A stretch of DNA of 14,553 bases from Gammaproteobacteria bacterium. Its GTDB lineage: Bacteria > Pseudomonadota > Gammaproteobacteria > GCA-001735895. Where the stretch lies: positions 1 to 14,553 of the forward strand of contig QIJI01000323.1 of the NCBI GenBank assembly GCA_003231795.1, written 5' to 3'. How positions within the stretch are numbered: position 1 is the first letter of the stretch; each line of letters begins with the position of its first letter. The notes below the pieces were generated by a model. That model was given only the letters and a program-made list of their open reading frames with translations. It did no database searches and was not told the DNA's origin. Positions 1-7,625 of this stretch are shown here, one piece after another. The position numbers were made by a program, and so were the translations under genes.

Positions 1-1595
1 ATCCGGCCTATGGTGGTTTGGTTCGTTCGACACAAATGATCAATCCATTGAAGTCGCTTGAATTCATGCTTTCCGGCCGCGCGCTGTCTGCCCGCCAGGC
101 CAGCAAAATCGGATTGATAGATAGCGCGCAACCGAAGCGTCAAATAGAGCGGGCGGCACGCCAGATCGCATTATCGCCGCCGAAAAAGCAGGCCATGCCA
201 CTAATCGGCCATATTTTGTCCTTGCCTGGAATTCGCAATTTGCTCGCAGGTTTCATGAGAAAACAGGTCGCTAAAAAAGCGCCACGCCAGCACTACCCTG
301 CTCCATACGCAATTCTCGACCTGTGGGCTAATTATTACGGTAACAAGAAGCGAATGATGGAAGAAGAGGCCAATTCAGTGGCGCGTCTGATCCAGGGGAG
401 CAAGGTTCGCAACCTGATACGAGTCTTTTTTCTGCAAACCCGCCTCAAGGGCCTGGGAGACAAGAAGGCGTTCACACCGAAGCATGTGCATGTCATCGGT
501 GCCGGCACCATGGGCGGAGATATCGCTACCTGGTGCGCTTACCGGGGCTTTACTGTGACCCTGCAGGATCGCGAGGCAAAATACCTGAGTAATACCTTCA
601 AACGGGCGCATCGGTTTTTTGACAAGCGTTTGAAAACAACAGTGGACCGAAATGCAGCGCTGGATCGATTAATTCCAGATATCGATGGTGACGGTGTGGC
701 ACGAGCCGACGTAATTATCGAAGCGATATATGAAAATGTCGAGGCCAAGCACAAAATTTATCGAAAGATTGAGCCATTGATGAAAGTAGACGCGGTGTTG
801 GCAACCAATACTTCGAGTATTCCGCTCGAAACCCTGGCGTCTGCGTTAAAACAGCCCGATAGGCTGGTCGGGATTCACTTTTTTAACCCGGTAGCCATGA
901 TGCCATTGGTTGAGATCGTGCAATCTGCATCATCGTCACCGGCAGTTGTGCAACGAGCGATTGCTTTCACTCAGCATATTGGCAAACTTCCGTTGCCGGT
1001 TAAGAGTTCGCCTGGATTTCTGGTTAATCGCATTTTGATGCCTTATCTGGTCGAGGCAATGACCCTTCATGACGAAGGAATTGCCGCAGAAGCGATCGAT
1101 AAAGCGGCTACTGATTTTGGCATGCCGATGGGTCCGGTCGAACTCGCCGATACCGTGGGTCTGGATATCTGTCAGTCGGTTGCGAAAAACTTATCCGAAG
1201 CTTACGACATTGATGTGCCTGCCGGGCTGAATCAGTATGTCGATGCCAAGAAACTGGGTAAAAAATCGGGCGAGGGATTTTATCAATATAAAAATGGTAA
1301 GCCAGTCAAGGACAACGACGCCGACCTGGGTGAGCAGAAGATCATTCAAAACCGGCTTATATTCCGCTTATTGAATGAAGCAGCCGCCTGTCTGAAAGAA
1401 GGAATTGTTAGCGACAAGGATTTGCTCGATGCCGGGATTATATTTGGAACAGGGTTTGCGCCGTTTCGTGGGGGGCCGATGAATTACAGCCTCGAAGAAG
1501 GGGTAGATGCGCTAACGGGTTTGATGGGTGACTATGAATCCAGTTACGGAGCGCGTTTCAAACCGGCTGATGGCTGGACAGTTTTGACTGACTAA
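1..1595 (+). CDS. FadJ/FadB-like multifunctional fatty-acid oxidation protein (enoyl-CoA hydratase / 3-hydroxyacyl-CoA dehydrogenase), 5' partial
   Basis: This is the C-terminal part of a beta-oxidation alpha-subunit-like protein. The frame is open from base 3 and begins PAYGGLVRSTQ, which matches the late crotonase-fold segment (PGfGGt-like) followed by SGRALSARQASKIGLID, so the gene starts upstream of the window. After a helical linker comes a Rossmann NAD-binding motif, GAGTMGGDIA (around nt 498-527), then the 3-hydroxyacyl-CoA dehydrogenase core: ATNTSSIPLE, and HFFNPV with its catalytic His at nt 876-878 followed by the partner Glu in MPLVEIV. SPGFLVNRILMPYL and a second helical dehydrogenase domain run to the TAA at 1593-1595. 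Such proteins hydrate trans-2-enoyl-CoA and oxidise L-3-hydroxyacyl-CoA with NAD+. FadJ and FadB cannot be told apart reliably without the N-terminus and the thiolase neighbour, so no symbol is given. The gene is convergent with the bat operon, 46 bp away. Confidence 0.93.
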   Translation, partial: PAYGGLVRSTQMINPLKSLEFMLSGRALSARQASKIGLIDSAQPKRQIERAARQIALSPPKKQAMPLIGHILSLPGIRNLLAGFMRKQVAKKAPRQHYPAPYAILDLWANYYGNKKRMMEEEANSVARLIQGSKVRNLIRVFFLQTRLKGLGDKKAFTPKHVHVIGAGTMGGDIATWCAYRGFTVTLQDREAKYLSNTFKRAHRFFDKRLKTTVDRNAALDRLIPDIDGDGVARADVIIEAIYENVEAKHKIYRKIEPLMKVDAVLATNTSSIPLETLASALKQPDRLVGIHFFNPVAMMPLVEIVQSASSSPAVVQRAIAFTQHIGKLPLPVKSSPGFLVNRILMPYLVEAMTLHDEGIAAEAIDKAATDFGMPMGPVELADTVGLDICQSVAKNLSEAYDIDVPAGLNQYVDAKKLGKKSGEGFYQYKNGKPVKDNDADLGEQKIIQNRLIFRLLNEAAACLKEGIVSDKDLLDAGIIFGTGFAPFRGGPMNYSLEEGVDALTGLMGDYESSYGARFKPADGWTVLTD

Positions 1596-1641
1596 TGCAT
1601 GAATTTGACCAGTAGCTGCAGTTTTAGGTCGGATTCAGATA

Positions 1642-3327
1642 TTAGTCCTGAAATTTCTGTTGCAACAATGGATATAAAGGCGGAAGCAAGTTGTTATCCG
1701 AATGCTGTCTTTTGGGACGACTTAGCGAAAAAATTAAGCGCCATAGCGTCATTCCACGCCAGTTGAAATTTCGATCTGAAAATATCACCGCATCAAGTTG
1801 CGCCAGTTCATGGTCAAACTCGGCATTTCGAATTTTGGCGCTGATATGATGCAATCCACTGATGCGTTCCTGTGGCCAATATTTTCTGGCCCAGCGAAGC
1901 AGTAGCTTGCGGGCTTTTTCCGGATTATTGGACAAGCAAGATTGTCTCAGCTCGCGCTTCAGTCCGGTCGGATCAAAACGCAAAATCAGGTACTCGATTA
2001 GCCTGTCACGCTGCTTTTGACCGCGCAATAACAGCAGTATAGCCGTTAGCAATATCGTTATTACAATGGCTGCAAAATAAAGAACTGCTGACCCCTGCCC
2101 TGATGGAGTCGAGTGGGTTTGCGCGTCGCTATCGGATTTGCCGTCGGCTCGAAAACTGCTCGATGCGAGTACCTGAATGGTTTTGCCGGGCAGCTCGGTT
2201 TGCTTTTCAACTGCCTGCACGGTGTCCCACCAGGTCAAGGTCAGTCCGGGGATGGTGGTTTCTCCGGGTTCGGACAGGATCACCGCAAAAGACTGCTCCA
2301 GTTGTCCGATCAGGGTCTCACCACTGAACTGATTAGACCTTTCGGGTTGATCCGGATACACCCTGAACTGGTTGTTACCCCCCATCAACAAATCAGCGGG
2401 CAAGAATTCAGCCGGCAATCCTGTGGCTACTATGGTTATCGTCCGGTTGAGTGAATCCCCTACTTTGAAAGCGCTTTGTTTATCCCAGTTTTGTGAGATA
2501 TCGATGCGGTTAGCGGGGAGCCAGTATTTGCCTGAATACGTGGCAGGTTTGTCACGCACCTGCAGCTTGAGCGGCTTGCTGGTTCGGAAAATTCGCCTAT
2601 TGAGTTTTGATGAGTCAGAAACCGGAGATAGTTGATCTATTTCACCGAGAAAACTCGCCGCTGAAATCCCAATCTTGCCAACCGAATTTGCAAACACCAC
2701 AATGCTGCGCTCGATAACCTGGAATGACTGTCCATCTCTGATCACCGAATAGTTCCGCTCCCGGCCACTGCGAAATATTTGTGTGTTTTCAGACTTCGGC
2801 TCACGCAACCGACCCTGGTGCAGCGTCGTGTTGTAGAACAAGCGCGTGGTGACGCGTGATTGTTGATGCAGATAAGGGTCCAGGGGCTCTGCTTCTATTT
2901 GTAAATACAGCTTCTGCTGTTCGCTGGCAGGTTGCGGTTTTACATCGAGGGTCAGCGCAGGTGTCGGGATTCCGCCCAGTAGTAACGATGGAACCAGCAA
3001 TTGACCAGATTTGCGAGGGTACAGATGTACTTTCCACTGCATCTTTCGAGTGATTTCGTCCAGTTCGAGCACGGAAATGATTCGGGATTGAGAATCGAGA
3101 ATTTCAAAATCAGTTTCCAGCGCCGTTGTATCTAGTCCGTATAAAGATGGGATTTTACTTTCCAGTTCGATTACCAATATTGAAACATCGCCTTGCGTTA
3201 TCTGCGGGGGCTCCAGTCGGGCAGTCTGGGCATGAGAATACCCAAAAACCAGACTGCAAAGCAGCAGGCAGCCCGTGACTAAAGCTCGATTTACGGCGCT
3301 ATCGTTGTTGCAATTTTTGACGTTCAT
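1642..3327 (-). CDS. batD: BatD family protein (oxygen-tolerance / envelope stress protein)
   Basis: Last gene of the MoxR/Bat operon, about 561 aa from the chosen start. The frame stays open upstream to 3396, but the ATG at 3325-3327 is followed by a good signal peptide: a polar stretch, a hydrophobic core ALVTGCLLLCSLVFGY, and a likely cleavage after SHA. The mature N-terminus, ARLEPPQITQGDVSILVIELE, is the usual BatD beginning, the first of several Ig-like beta-rich segments. One membrane helix lies near residues 413-434 (YFAAIVITILLTAILLLL), followed by a basic cytoplasmic tail of about 125 aa. The bulk should therefore be periplasmic and anchored in the inner membrane. The start overlaps the batBC stop by 29 bp and has no clear Shine-Dalgarno, so translation is probably coupled. 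In Bacteroides and other bacteria Bat proteins have been linked to aerotolerance or stress; the biochemical role is unknown, and a role in oxygen tolerance here is inferred from family and operon only. Confidence 0.85.
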   Translation of the reverse strand: MNVKNCNNDSAVNRALVTGCLLLCSLVFGYSHAQTARLEPPQITQGDVSILVIELESKIPSLYGLDTTALETDFEILDSQSRIISVLELDEITRKMQWKVHLYPRKSGQLLVPSLLLGGIPTPALTLDVKPQPASEQQKLYLQIEAEPLDPYLHQQSRVTTRLFYNTTLHQGRLREPKSENTQIFRSGRERNYSVIRDGQSFQVIERSIVVFANSVGKIGISAASFLGEIDQLSPVSDSSKLNRRIFRTSKPLKLQVRDKPATYSGKYWLPANRIDISQNWDKQSAFKVGDSLNRTITIVATGLPAEFLPADLLMGGNNQFRVYPDQPERSNQFSGETLIGQLEQSFAVILSEPGETTIPGLTLTWWDTVQAVEKQTELPGKTIQVLASSSFRADGKSDSDAQTHSTPSGQGSAVLYFAAIVITILLTAILLLLRGQKQRDRLIEYLILRFDPTGLKRELRQSCLSNNPEKARKLLLRWARKYWPQERISGLHHISAKIRNAEFDHELAQLDAVIFSDRNFNWRGMTLWRLIFSLSRPKRQHSDNNLLPPLYPLLQQKFQD

Positions 3328-5038
3328 AATCGCGTAAAAACTTTCGTCGAAACAGTTCTGAAGAAGCCTGTGGCAAACTTTTGATCCATTGCTCAATCAG
3401 TTTGGGATCCGGCAATTTGTCATTGCCCTGCTCGACCGGGGGCAAGGGTTTGAGACGTTCTTCACCACCGTCAAAGGTCTCACTTTCTTCCAGTAGCCCC
3501 AGTTGCGACGATGCCCCGATCCCGCTACCCGGCTGTTGCTCATCGGCTGGATTGCTCTGTTCGCTACCCATCGACCCGAGACTGGATTGAGCGCTGGCCA
3601 GATCATTTTCACTGGCAGAGTCTCCATCTTCGTCGTCGTTATCGGCCTCATTTTCGGATTCATATCGCTGTATCAGAAATGTCTCAATCAAATTCTTGTT
3701 AAATGCCGCATCAATAAAATCAGGTTTCAGTTGCAGCGCGGTTTTATAAGCGATAACAGCCTCGGGAAACTGTTGTTGACGGGCAAGCGCATTACCCCGG
3801 TTGTAAAATGATTGTGCCGAATCATCATCTTCGAAAGCTTCTACCTCGGCATACCGATTCGACTGATACAGGGCCGAACCTTTGACCATGGGATTGTTAG
3901 AGATAGTGGCAGCGAGTGAGTAATTACGATCCTGGTATGCCTCGAATGCACGGTGTTCGCGATGATTCAGGAACGCATTCCAGTCACTCGCGTAGAGTCC
4001 TTTGTCAGCGGGAATCCAGGCAATGATTAACAATACCCACAAAGTATTTTTGCGGAACAAAATCAGCGACAAAGGCAGTATCAACCAGACTAGCCAGTAA
4101 CCTCCATTGACAGGTATCTGCTGTGAACTTTGGTGATCGATTTCAGAATCTTCGACTATACTGCCCAGTTGCGCAGTGAAAAAACTGACAGGAATAGCGG
4201 AGTCAGTCATTTTCAAAAAGGAGCCCATACCCACCCGGGCGATCCGCGCCAGACCCTGGAAATCGGTTTTAGCGAGTACGAACTTTCCTTCAGTGTCACG
4301 TACCAGTCCACCGTTCGAATTGATTAAGGGCCCACCTGCCGTAGTCCCGATAGCGAGCACCGACACTTGATTGCCCTGTTGATTTGCTCGATATGCCGCC
4401 TGAACAGCGGCTTCAATTGACTCGGAGCCACCGGTGATGATGACTATCTGCCCGCTACCGGCGATAGAGGTTTGTAATAATCGCTGTGCTGCATCGATGG
4501 CAAAATCGATGCGATTGCCGTCTACCGGCATGGTTTCGGGATTGAGTTCTTTAAGAAACGCGAGCAGAGTATTGGCATCTCTGGTCAGGGGAGACACAAC
4601 AAATGTGGCACCCGAAAAGACGATCAACCCGGTTTCTCCGTCGAAATCGGATGATACGATTTGACGCGCGCCTGCAAGTGCCTGTGCAAATCGATTTGGT
4701 TTTACATCCTGCACCAGCATTAATCGGGAAAGATCCAGCGCAACAACCCTGGCAGCACTGGATTCGGAAACTGGCTGGTACTCACTGTGCCAACTGGGTC
4801 CCGCAGCAGCCACGATTGCAAGCGACATCAGCACGGCGAGCGCTACAAGCATCCAGCGGCTGCTGCCCTCCCCCGGGCTGCCAGTGGGCATCTGCTGCAA
4901 TAGATGTGCGTCACAGATCTCGCTCCATATTGAACGGCGTCTATATCTGGCTGAAAAGAGCCACAACAGGCCCCAGAGCAATGGTAAAAGCAGCAACCAA
5001 TGTGGAAACAGAAAGCTGAATGTTGAGAACATAAACAT
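3299..5038 (-). CDS. Fused BatB-BatC protein: membrane-anchored vWA domain plus TPR and acidic C-terminal region
   Basis: About 579 aa. Two N-terminal membrane helices (about residues 6-28 and 62-80) precede a von Willebrand A domain (about 97-275). A third hydrophobic segment follows at 313-340 (WLVWLILPLSLIL), then a TPR unit (about 407-450, with SFYNRGNALARQQQFPEA and ALQLKPD). After it come a very acidic, Ser/Gln-rich and probably disordered stretch from about 461 and a charged tail. This is the BatB plus BatC layout in one chain, common in Gammaproteobacteria. The metal-binding (MIDAS) motif is degenerate: DLSRL at residues 102-106 replaces DxSxS, and ITGG (Gly203) replaces the usual TDG, although the Thr of SPLT (152) is kept. 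The start is the ATG at 5036-5038, whose A is shared with the batA TGA stop (TGATG); a longer in-frame start at 5107 would overlap batA heavily. It is expected to work with BatA, BatD and MoxR at the inner membrane. Confidence 0.87.
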   Translation of the reverse strand: MFMFSTFSFLFPHWLLLLPLLWGLLWLFSARYRRRSIWSEICDAHLLQQMPTGSPGEGSSRWMLVALAVLMSLAIVAAAGPSWHSEYQPVSESSAARVVALDLSRLMLVQDVKPNRFAQALAGARQIVSSDFDGETGLIVFSGATFVVSPLTRDANTLLAFLKELNPETMPVDGNRIDFAIDAAQRLLQTSIAGSGQIVIITGGSESIEAAVQAAYRANQQGNQVSVLAIGTTAGGPLINSNGGLVRDTEGKFVLAKTDFQGLARIARVGMGSFLKMTDSAIPVSFFTAQLGSIVEDSEIDHQSSQQIPVNGGYWLVWLILPLSLILFRKNTLWVLLIIAWIPADKGLYASDWNAFLNHREHRAFEAYQDRNYSLAATISNNPMVKGSALYQSNRYAEVEAFEDDDSAQSFYNRGNALARQQQFPEAVIAYKTALQLKPDFIDAAFNKNLIETFLIQRYESENEADNDDEDGDSASENDLASAQSSLGSMGSEQSNPADEQQPGSGIGASSQLGLLEESETFDGGEERLKPLPPVEQGNDKLPDPKLIEQWIKSLPQASSELFRRKFLRDYERQKLQQR

Positions 5039-6030
5039 CAGCGTTTGTGCCGTGCCTGGCCGACAATGGTTGAAGCAAGGTAAAACATCATTATCAATAT
5101 TCCGCATAAAAGCGGGATATAAAACAATTCTTCGCGTGGTCGATAGGACTGGAATTTGTGTTCGACCGGTTCCAGTCGATCCAGTGCGGCATAAATTTGT
5201 TCCAGTGAGCGCGAATCAGTGGCGCGAAAATACTGACCATTCGTTACGCTCGAAATTTGCTTCAGCAAACCTTCGTTAAGTACGGTACCTGTCGGTATGC
5301 TTGGGAGGCCGTAAATTAGACTCAGGGTTTCTTCGTCGCTTCCTACCCCGATAGTGTAGATAGTCAATCCTTCTTGCCTCGCAGCTCGTGCGGCTTGAAT
5401 CGGATCGCCAAACCCGGCAGTGTTGCTCCCATCGGTAATCAATATCAAAACCTTGTACTCGGTCAGTTGTTCCCGCATTGATTTTACGGCGAGCCCGATT
5501 GCGTCTCCAATGGCTGTTCTACGACCAGCAAGGCCGGTACTGACGTCCTGCAACAGCTCATTTAACGTTTCAAGATCGAAAGTCAGCGGGACAAAAGTGT
5601 AGGCATTGGTACCGAAAAGAATCAAGCCAAGCCGGTCTCCTTTACGCCGTTCGATAAACTGGCCGGCGACGAGTTTTAACGCATCTATACGGCTGGCAGG
5701 GAGTGAATTGATAAGCATATCTGCTTCGCTCATGCTGCCGGAAATGTCGACTGCCAGCATCAGGTCGCGTCCGGTTTCAGTGCGCGATACCGGTTCACTC
5801 AGCCAGAAAGGACGACTGGCGGCGGCGACCAGGCAGATCCAGAAAATCGAAATACAAAACATGGATAATCGATGTTTTGAATCGGTGATGGCCCCGGTTT
5901 CAAGCTTAAGCTGGCTGAACAGTGGTACCGCAAGTGCAAGACCAGCCGTATCCGATGGTGACAGTAGCAAGCGGACCAATATCGGTATGGGCAAAAGCAG
6001 AAATGCCCAACCTGATTCAATATCAAGCAT
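5038..6030 (-). CDS. batA: BatA family protein: membrane-anchored vWA domain
   Basis: About 330 aa. The architecture is that of BatA: an N-terminal hydrophobic segment (WAFLLLPIPILVRLLL), a second helix (about residues 57-71, SMFCISIFWICLVAAA), a vWA domain, and a C-terminal helix at about 302-324. The MIDAS is complete: DISGS at residues 95-99, Thr150 in PLT and Asp200 in LITDGSN, so divalent-metal-dependent ligand binding is plausible, unlike in the downstream BatB-type domain. The ATG at 6028-6030 overlaps the TGA of the preceding DUF4381 gene by one base (TGATG), and its own TGA overlaps the next ATG in the same way, which indicates translational coupling. The frame is open 16 codons further upstream, but MLDIESGWAFLLLP is the typical BatA N-terminus. 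Partner proteins are presumed to be BatBC and the MoxR ATPase; this comes from family knowledge and is not visible in the sequence. Confidence 0.9.
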   Translation of the reverse strand: MLDIESGWAFLLLPIPILVRLLLSPSDTAGLALAVPLFSQLKLETGAITDSKHRLSMFCISIFWICLVAAASRPFWLSEPVSRTETGRDLMLAVDISGSMSEADMLINSLPASRIDALKLVAGQFIERRKGDRLGLILFGTNAYTFVPLTFDLETLNELLQDVSTGLAGRRTAIGDAIGLAVKSMREQLTEYKVLILITDGSNTAGFGDPIQAARAARQEGLTIYTIGVGSDEETLSLIYGLPSIPTGTVLNEGLLKQISSVTNGQYFRATDSRSLEQIYAALDRLEPVEHKFQSYRPREELFYIPLLCGILIMMFYLASTIVGQARHKR

Positions 6031-6527
6031 CAGGCCTGCCCTTGCGCAACTAGTCGATGCTTGATTCCCAGTAGCCACTGTTCACACAGATCGATTGCTT
6101 CGGTCGTATCGAATTGTGGGTCACAGCAATAGACGGATCCGGCAAACAGTCTGCCAGCGCCGTTAGAAAAGCAGACTGCTTCGCTGCTTCGGTCAAGAAA
6201 CTTCAGCCAGCGCTGGCCATTTAACGAGGCCGGTTGCAGCTCTGGAAAGGCTAACATACTGACCTGTTTTAGCCATTTAGACAGGTTCAGTGCAAGCAGT
6301 TGGCTATCGCCATTCAGTTGGTGGCTGTTTTTAATTCGTTGCAGGTCGTAGTTGGCCTGGTGTACCAGCCGGTTTGTGTTTCTATTACGAAACAATAAAA
6401 TGAAAAGCACAATCAGGCCGATGATGACGACCATTCCCAGCACATAAGCCGGCGCGATCAACCACCATCCAGGGGCTGGTGGCGTTTGAATATTTCTCAG
6501 TTCCAGTAGTAACTCTTCGGCAGTCAT
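6030..6527 (-). CDS. DUF4381 domain-containing membrane protein of the Bat operon
   Basis: A 165-aa protein with one N-terminal membrane helix (about residues 21-46, WWLIAPAYVLGMVVIIGLIV) preceded by the typical LRNIQTPPAPGWW segment of DUF4381 proteins. A soluble cytoplasmic part of about 115 aa follows, with a helix-rich region (LNLSKWLKQVSMLAFP and WLKFLDRSSE). The molecular function is unknown; the family is regularly encoded between the DUF58 and BatA genes. The ATG at 6525-6527 has no Shine-Dalgarno-like sequence. In the reconstructed ancestral arrangement its start lay two bases after the DUF58 stop, so it probably depended on coupled translation. A 172-bp inserted element now lies 9 to 180 bases upstream of its start and separates it from that stop by 163 nt, so expression may be altered. 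Confidence 0.85.
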   Translation of the reverse strand: MTAEELLLELRNIQTPPAPGWWLIAPAYVLGMVVIIGLIVLFILLFRNRNTNRLVHQANYDLQRIKNSHQLNGDSQLLALNLSKWLKQVSMLAFPELQPASLNGQRWLKFLDRSSEAVCFSNGAGRLFAGSVYCCDPQFDTTEAIDLCEQWLLGIKHRLVAQGQA

Positions 6528-6536
6528 GTTCAGGCT

Positions 6537-6540
6537 TTAA
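6537..6540. repeat. Left target-site duplication TTAA of the inserted element
   Basis: TTAA lies directly outside the left terminal repeat and is repeated outside the right one at 6713-6716. TTAA is itself palindromic, so the pair alone cannot prove a duplication. Removing one copy together with the element restores a sensible operon junction, which supports this reading. Confidence 0.65.
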
Positions 6541-6558
6541 GGAGCCTCTGATTAATTC
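6541..6558 (+). repeat. Left terminal inverted repeat (18 bp) of the MITE-like element
   Basis: GGAGCCTCTGATTAATTC, the inverted partner of 6695-6712 with a single mismatch at position 14. On the minus strand it lies 14 to 31 bases upstream of the DUF4381 start codon. Confidence 0.8.
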
Positions 6559-6615
6559 TGGATGAATCGGGTTGTGATTCAAAATGCCGAAGCGTCGGAC
6601 CGTTCAATTCAAGGC

Positions 6616-6655
6616 GTGAAACGTAAGTAATAGCAGGTCTATTGCTAAGTTTCAC
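6616..6655. repeat. Central hairpin of the MITE-like element
   Basis: GTGAAAC (6616-6622) pairs with GTTTCAC (6649-6655). Inside it TAGCA (6631-6635) pairs with TGCTA (6643-6647) around a 7-nt loop, with an asymmetric internal loop between the two stems. The hairpin sits near the middle of the element, so the element's transcript could fold into one long interrupted stem. It has no T tract, so I do not call it a terminator. Confidence 0.55.
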
Positions 6656-6690
6656 AACGCAGAAGTTGATCATTCTCACAACACGTTCAT

Positions 6691-7623
6691 TCATGAATTG
6701 ATCAGAGGCTCCTTAAGTTGCAATGCGATTTGAGCAGTGATATCGCGGTTACAGGAAATCATACAAAGTGGAAGCTTAAACCTGGAGGCCAGTGACTCTA
6801 TTTGTGATCGATGATGCTGTTGTAACCGGGAAGGCCAACTGGCGGAAGGATTTTCGGCGACATCAACGCCGATACTATGATCTCCGGTTAAAACCTGATA
6901 GTGGCCTGAAGGCCAGTCGCTGGTTTCGGTGTCGTCATGAATCCAGAACAGATTGACATCACTGTGTCTGGTAATCCCCGAAATAATTTCGGCGGACTTT
7001 TCATCGAGCCCGATAAAATCCGATATTAACGCAATGATCGAGCCCGGTTTGATTACGCGCAATGTTTCACGCAACAACAGGTTAAAACGATTTTCCTGAT
7101 TAGCGGGCGGCAAATCAATTTTGCTGGCTTCGGACAAGTGATGGAAAACACCCATCAAACCGGATCTAGTTTTCCCCGGCCTGATTTCATGCTGCCCGTC
7201 GGGCGATACGATCAGCCCCCCGATGCGCCCGCCAGTGAGACTCGCAAGCCACCCTATGTGCGCGGTAGTAAGCGCGGCAGCCCAGGACTTGAAGCCATGA
7301 CGAGTTCCAAAAAACATCGATGCAGAGAGGTCCACGGCTAACAGGAAGCGGCGCTCCTTCTCTTCCGAGAATATTTTGGTATGCGCTTCACCGGTTCGTG
7401 CCATCACGCGCCAGTCCATGGTTCTGATGTCGTCACCGGAGACATAGACGCGGGTCTCTTCATATTCCATGCCACGACCGCGAGCTCGTGCCTCACGGGC
7501 TCCCGAGCGGTAGCTTGTGCGGCGCTGAATGTTAGCCAGGGATAATTCTGAAATCTGTCCACGTACCTGTACCAAATCTTCGACTTCGATGTTGATTCCC
7601 GGGATATAGGACGATTTATCCAT
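6691..7623 (-). CDS. DUF58 domain-containing protein (vWA-like), C-terminus rewritten by the MITE
   Basis: A 310-aa soluble protein, second gene of the operon. The DUF58 signature is clear at about residues 51-77 (GMEYEETRVYVSGDDIRTMD then WRVMART). A vWA-like strand with DLSASM follows at 98-103, and ALISDF lies later, so a metal site is possible. Family members are encoded beside MoxR ATPases across bacteria; the function is unknown, but a cytosolic partner or target of MoxR is the usual proposal. The ATG at 7621-7623 is two bases after the moxR TGA (TGAGTATG). The C-terminus is odd: after ITAQIALQLK the last six residues, EPLINS, and the TGA at 6691-6693 lie inside the terminal region of the inserted element. 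Before insertion the protein would have ended QLKA-stop, so only a few terminal residues changed and the protein is probably still functional. Confidence 0.88.
   Translation of the reverse strand: MDKSSYIPGINIEVEDLVQVRGQISELSLANIQRRTSYRSGAREARARGRGMEYEETRVYVSGDDIRTMDWRVMARTGEAHTKIFSEEKERRFLLAVDLSASMFFGTRHGFKSWAAALTTAHIGWLASLTGGRIGGLIVSPDGQHEIRPGKTRSGLMGVFHHLSEASKIDLPPANQENRFNLLLRETLRVIKPGSIIALISDFIGLDEKSAEIISGITRHSDVNLFWIHDDTETSDWPSGHYQVLTGDHSIGVDVAENPSASWPSRLQQHHRSQIESLASRFKLPLCMISCNRDITAQIALQLKEPLINS
6695..6712 (-). repeat. Right terminal inverted repeat (18 bp) of the MITE-like element, also coding
   Basis: Read on the minus strand it is GGAGCCTCTGATCAATTC, matching the left repeat with one mismatch. 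In the DUF58 reading frame this stretch encodes part of the new tail (EPLIN), and the stop TGA lies just inside the element at 6691-6693. Confidence 0.8.
6713..6716. repeat. Right target-site duplication TTAA of the inserted element
   Basis: Second TTAA flank, matching 6537-6540. In the DUF58 frame it is part of the CTT-AAG codons (Leu-Lys). The two copies collapse to one in the reconstructed empty site. Confidence 0.65.
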
Positions 7624-7625
7624 AC

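Larger units (their letters stand above)
6541..6712. mobile_element. 172-bp MITE-like non-autonomous element inserted in the bat operon
   Basis: The element is bounded by 18-bp terminal inverted repeats with one mismatch: GGAGCCTCTGATTAATTC on the left and, read inward from the right, GGAGCCTCTGATCAATTC. Weaker symmetry continues inward (CGGGTTGTGA against CGTGTTGTGA). A central hairpin sits at 6616-6655, with arms GTGAAAC/GTTTCAC and TAGCA/TGCTA. TTAA flanks both ends. It has no open reading frame of its own and is far too short for a transposase, so it fits a miniature inverted-repeat transposable element that would need a transposase supplied elsewhere. A TTAA target agrees with the YTAR preference of IS5-group elements, but the family assignment is inference. 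Its right end encodes the last residues and the stop codon of the DUF58 gene. Confidence 0.8.

Noticed and set aside
1596..1641. Possible bidirectional terminator between the convergent fad-like gene and batD
   Set aside because: Only a weak GACC/GGTC pairing around a large loop is visible, with no solid stem plus T tract, so it is not called.
4603..5019. 138-aa plus-strand open frame inside batBC
   Set aside because: Antisense shadow of the vWA-coding region, with a low-complexity translated sequence and no family features.
5606..6064. 152-aa plus-strand open frame opposite batA
   Set aside because: Lies entirely antisense to the conserved BatA vWA domain; no independent evidence for a gene.
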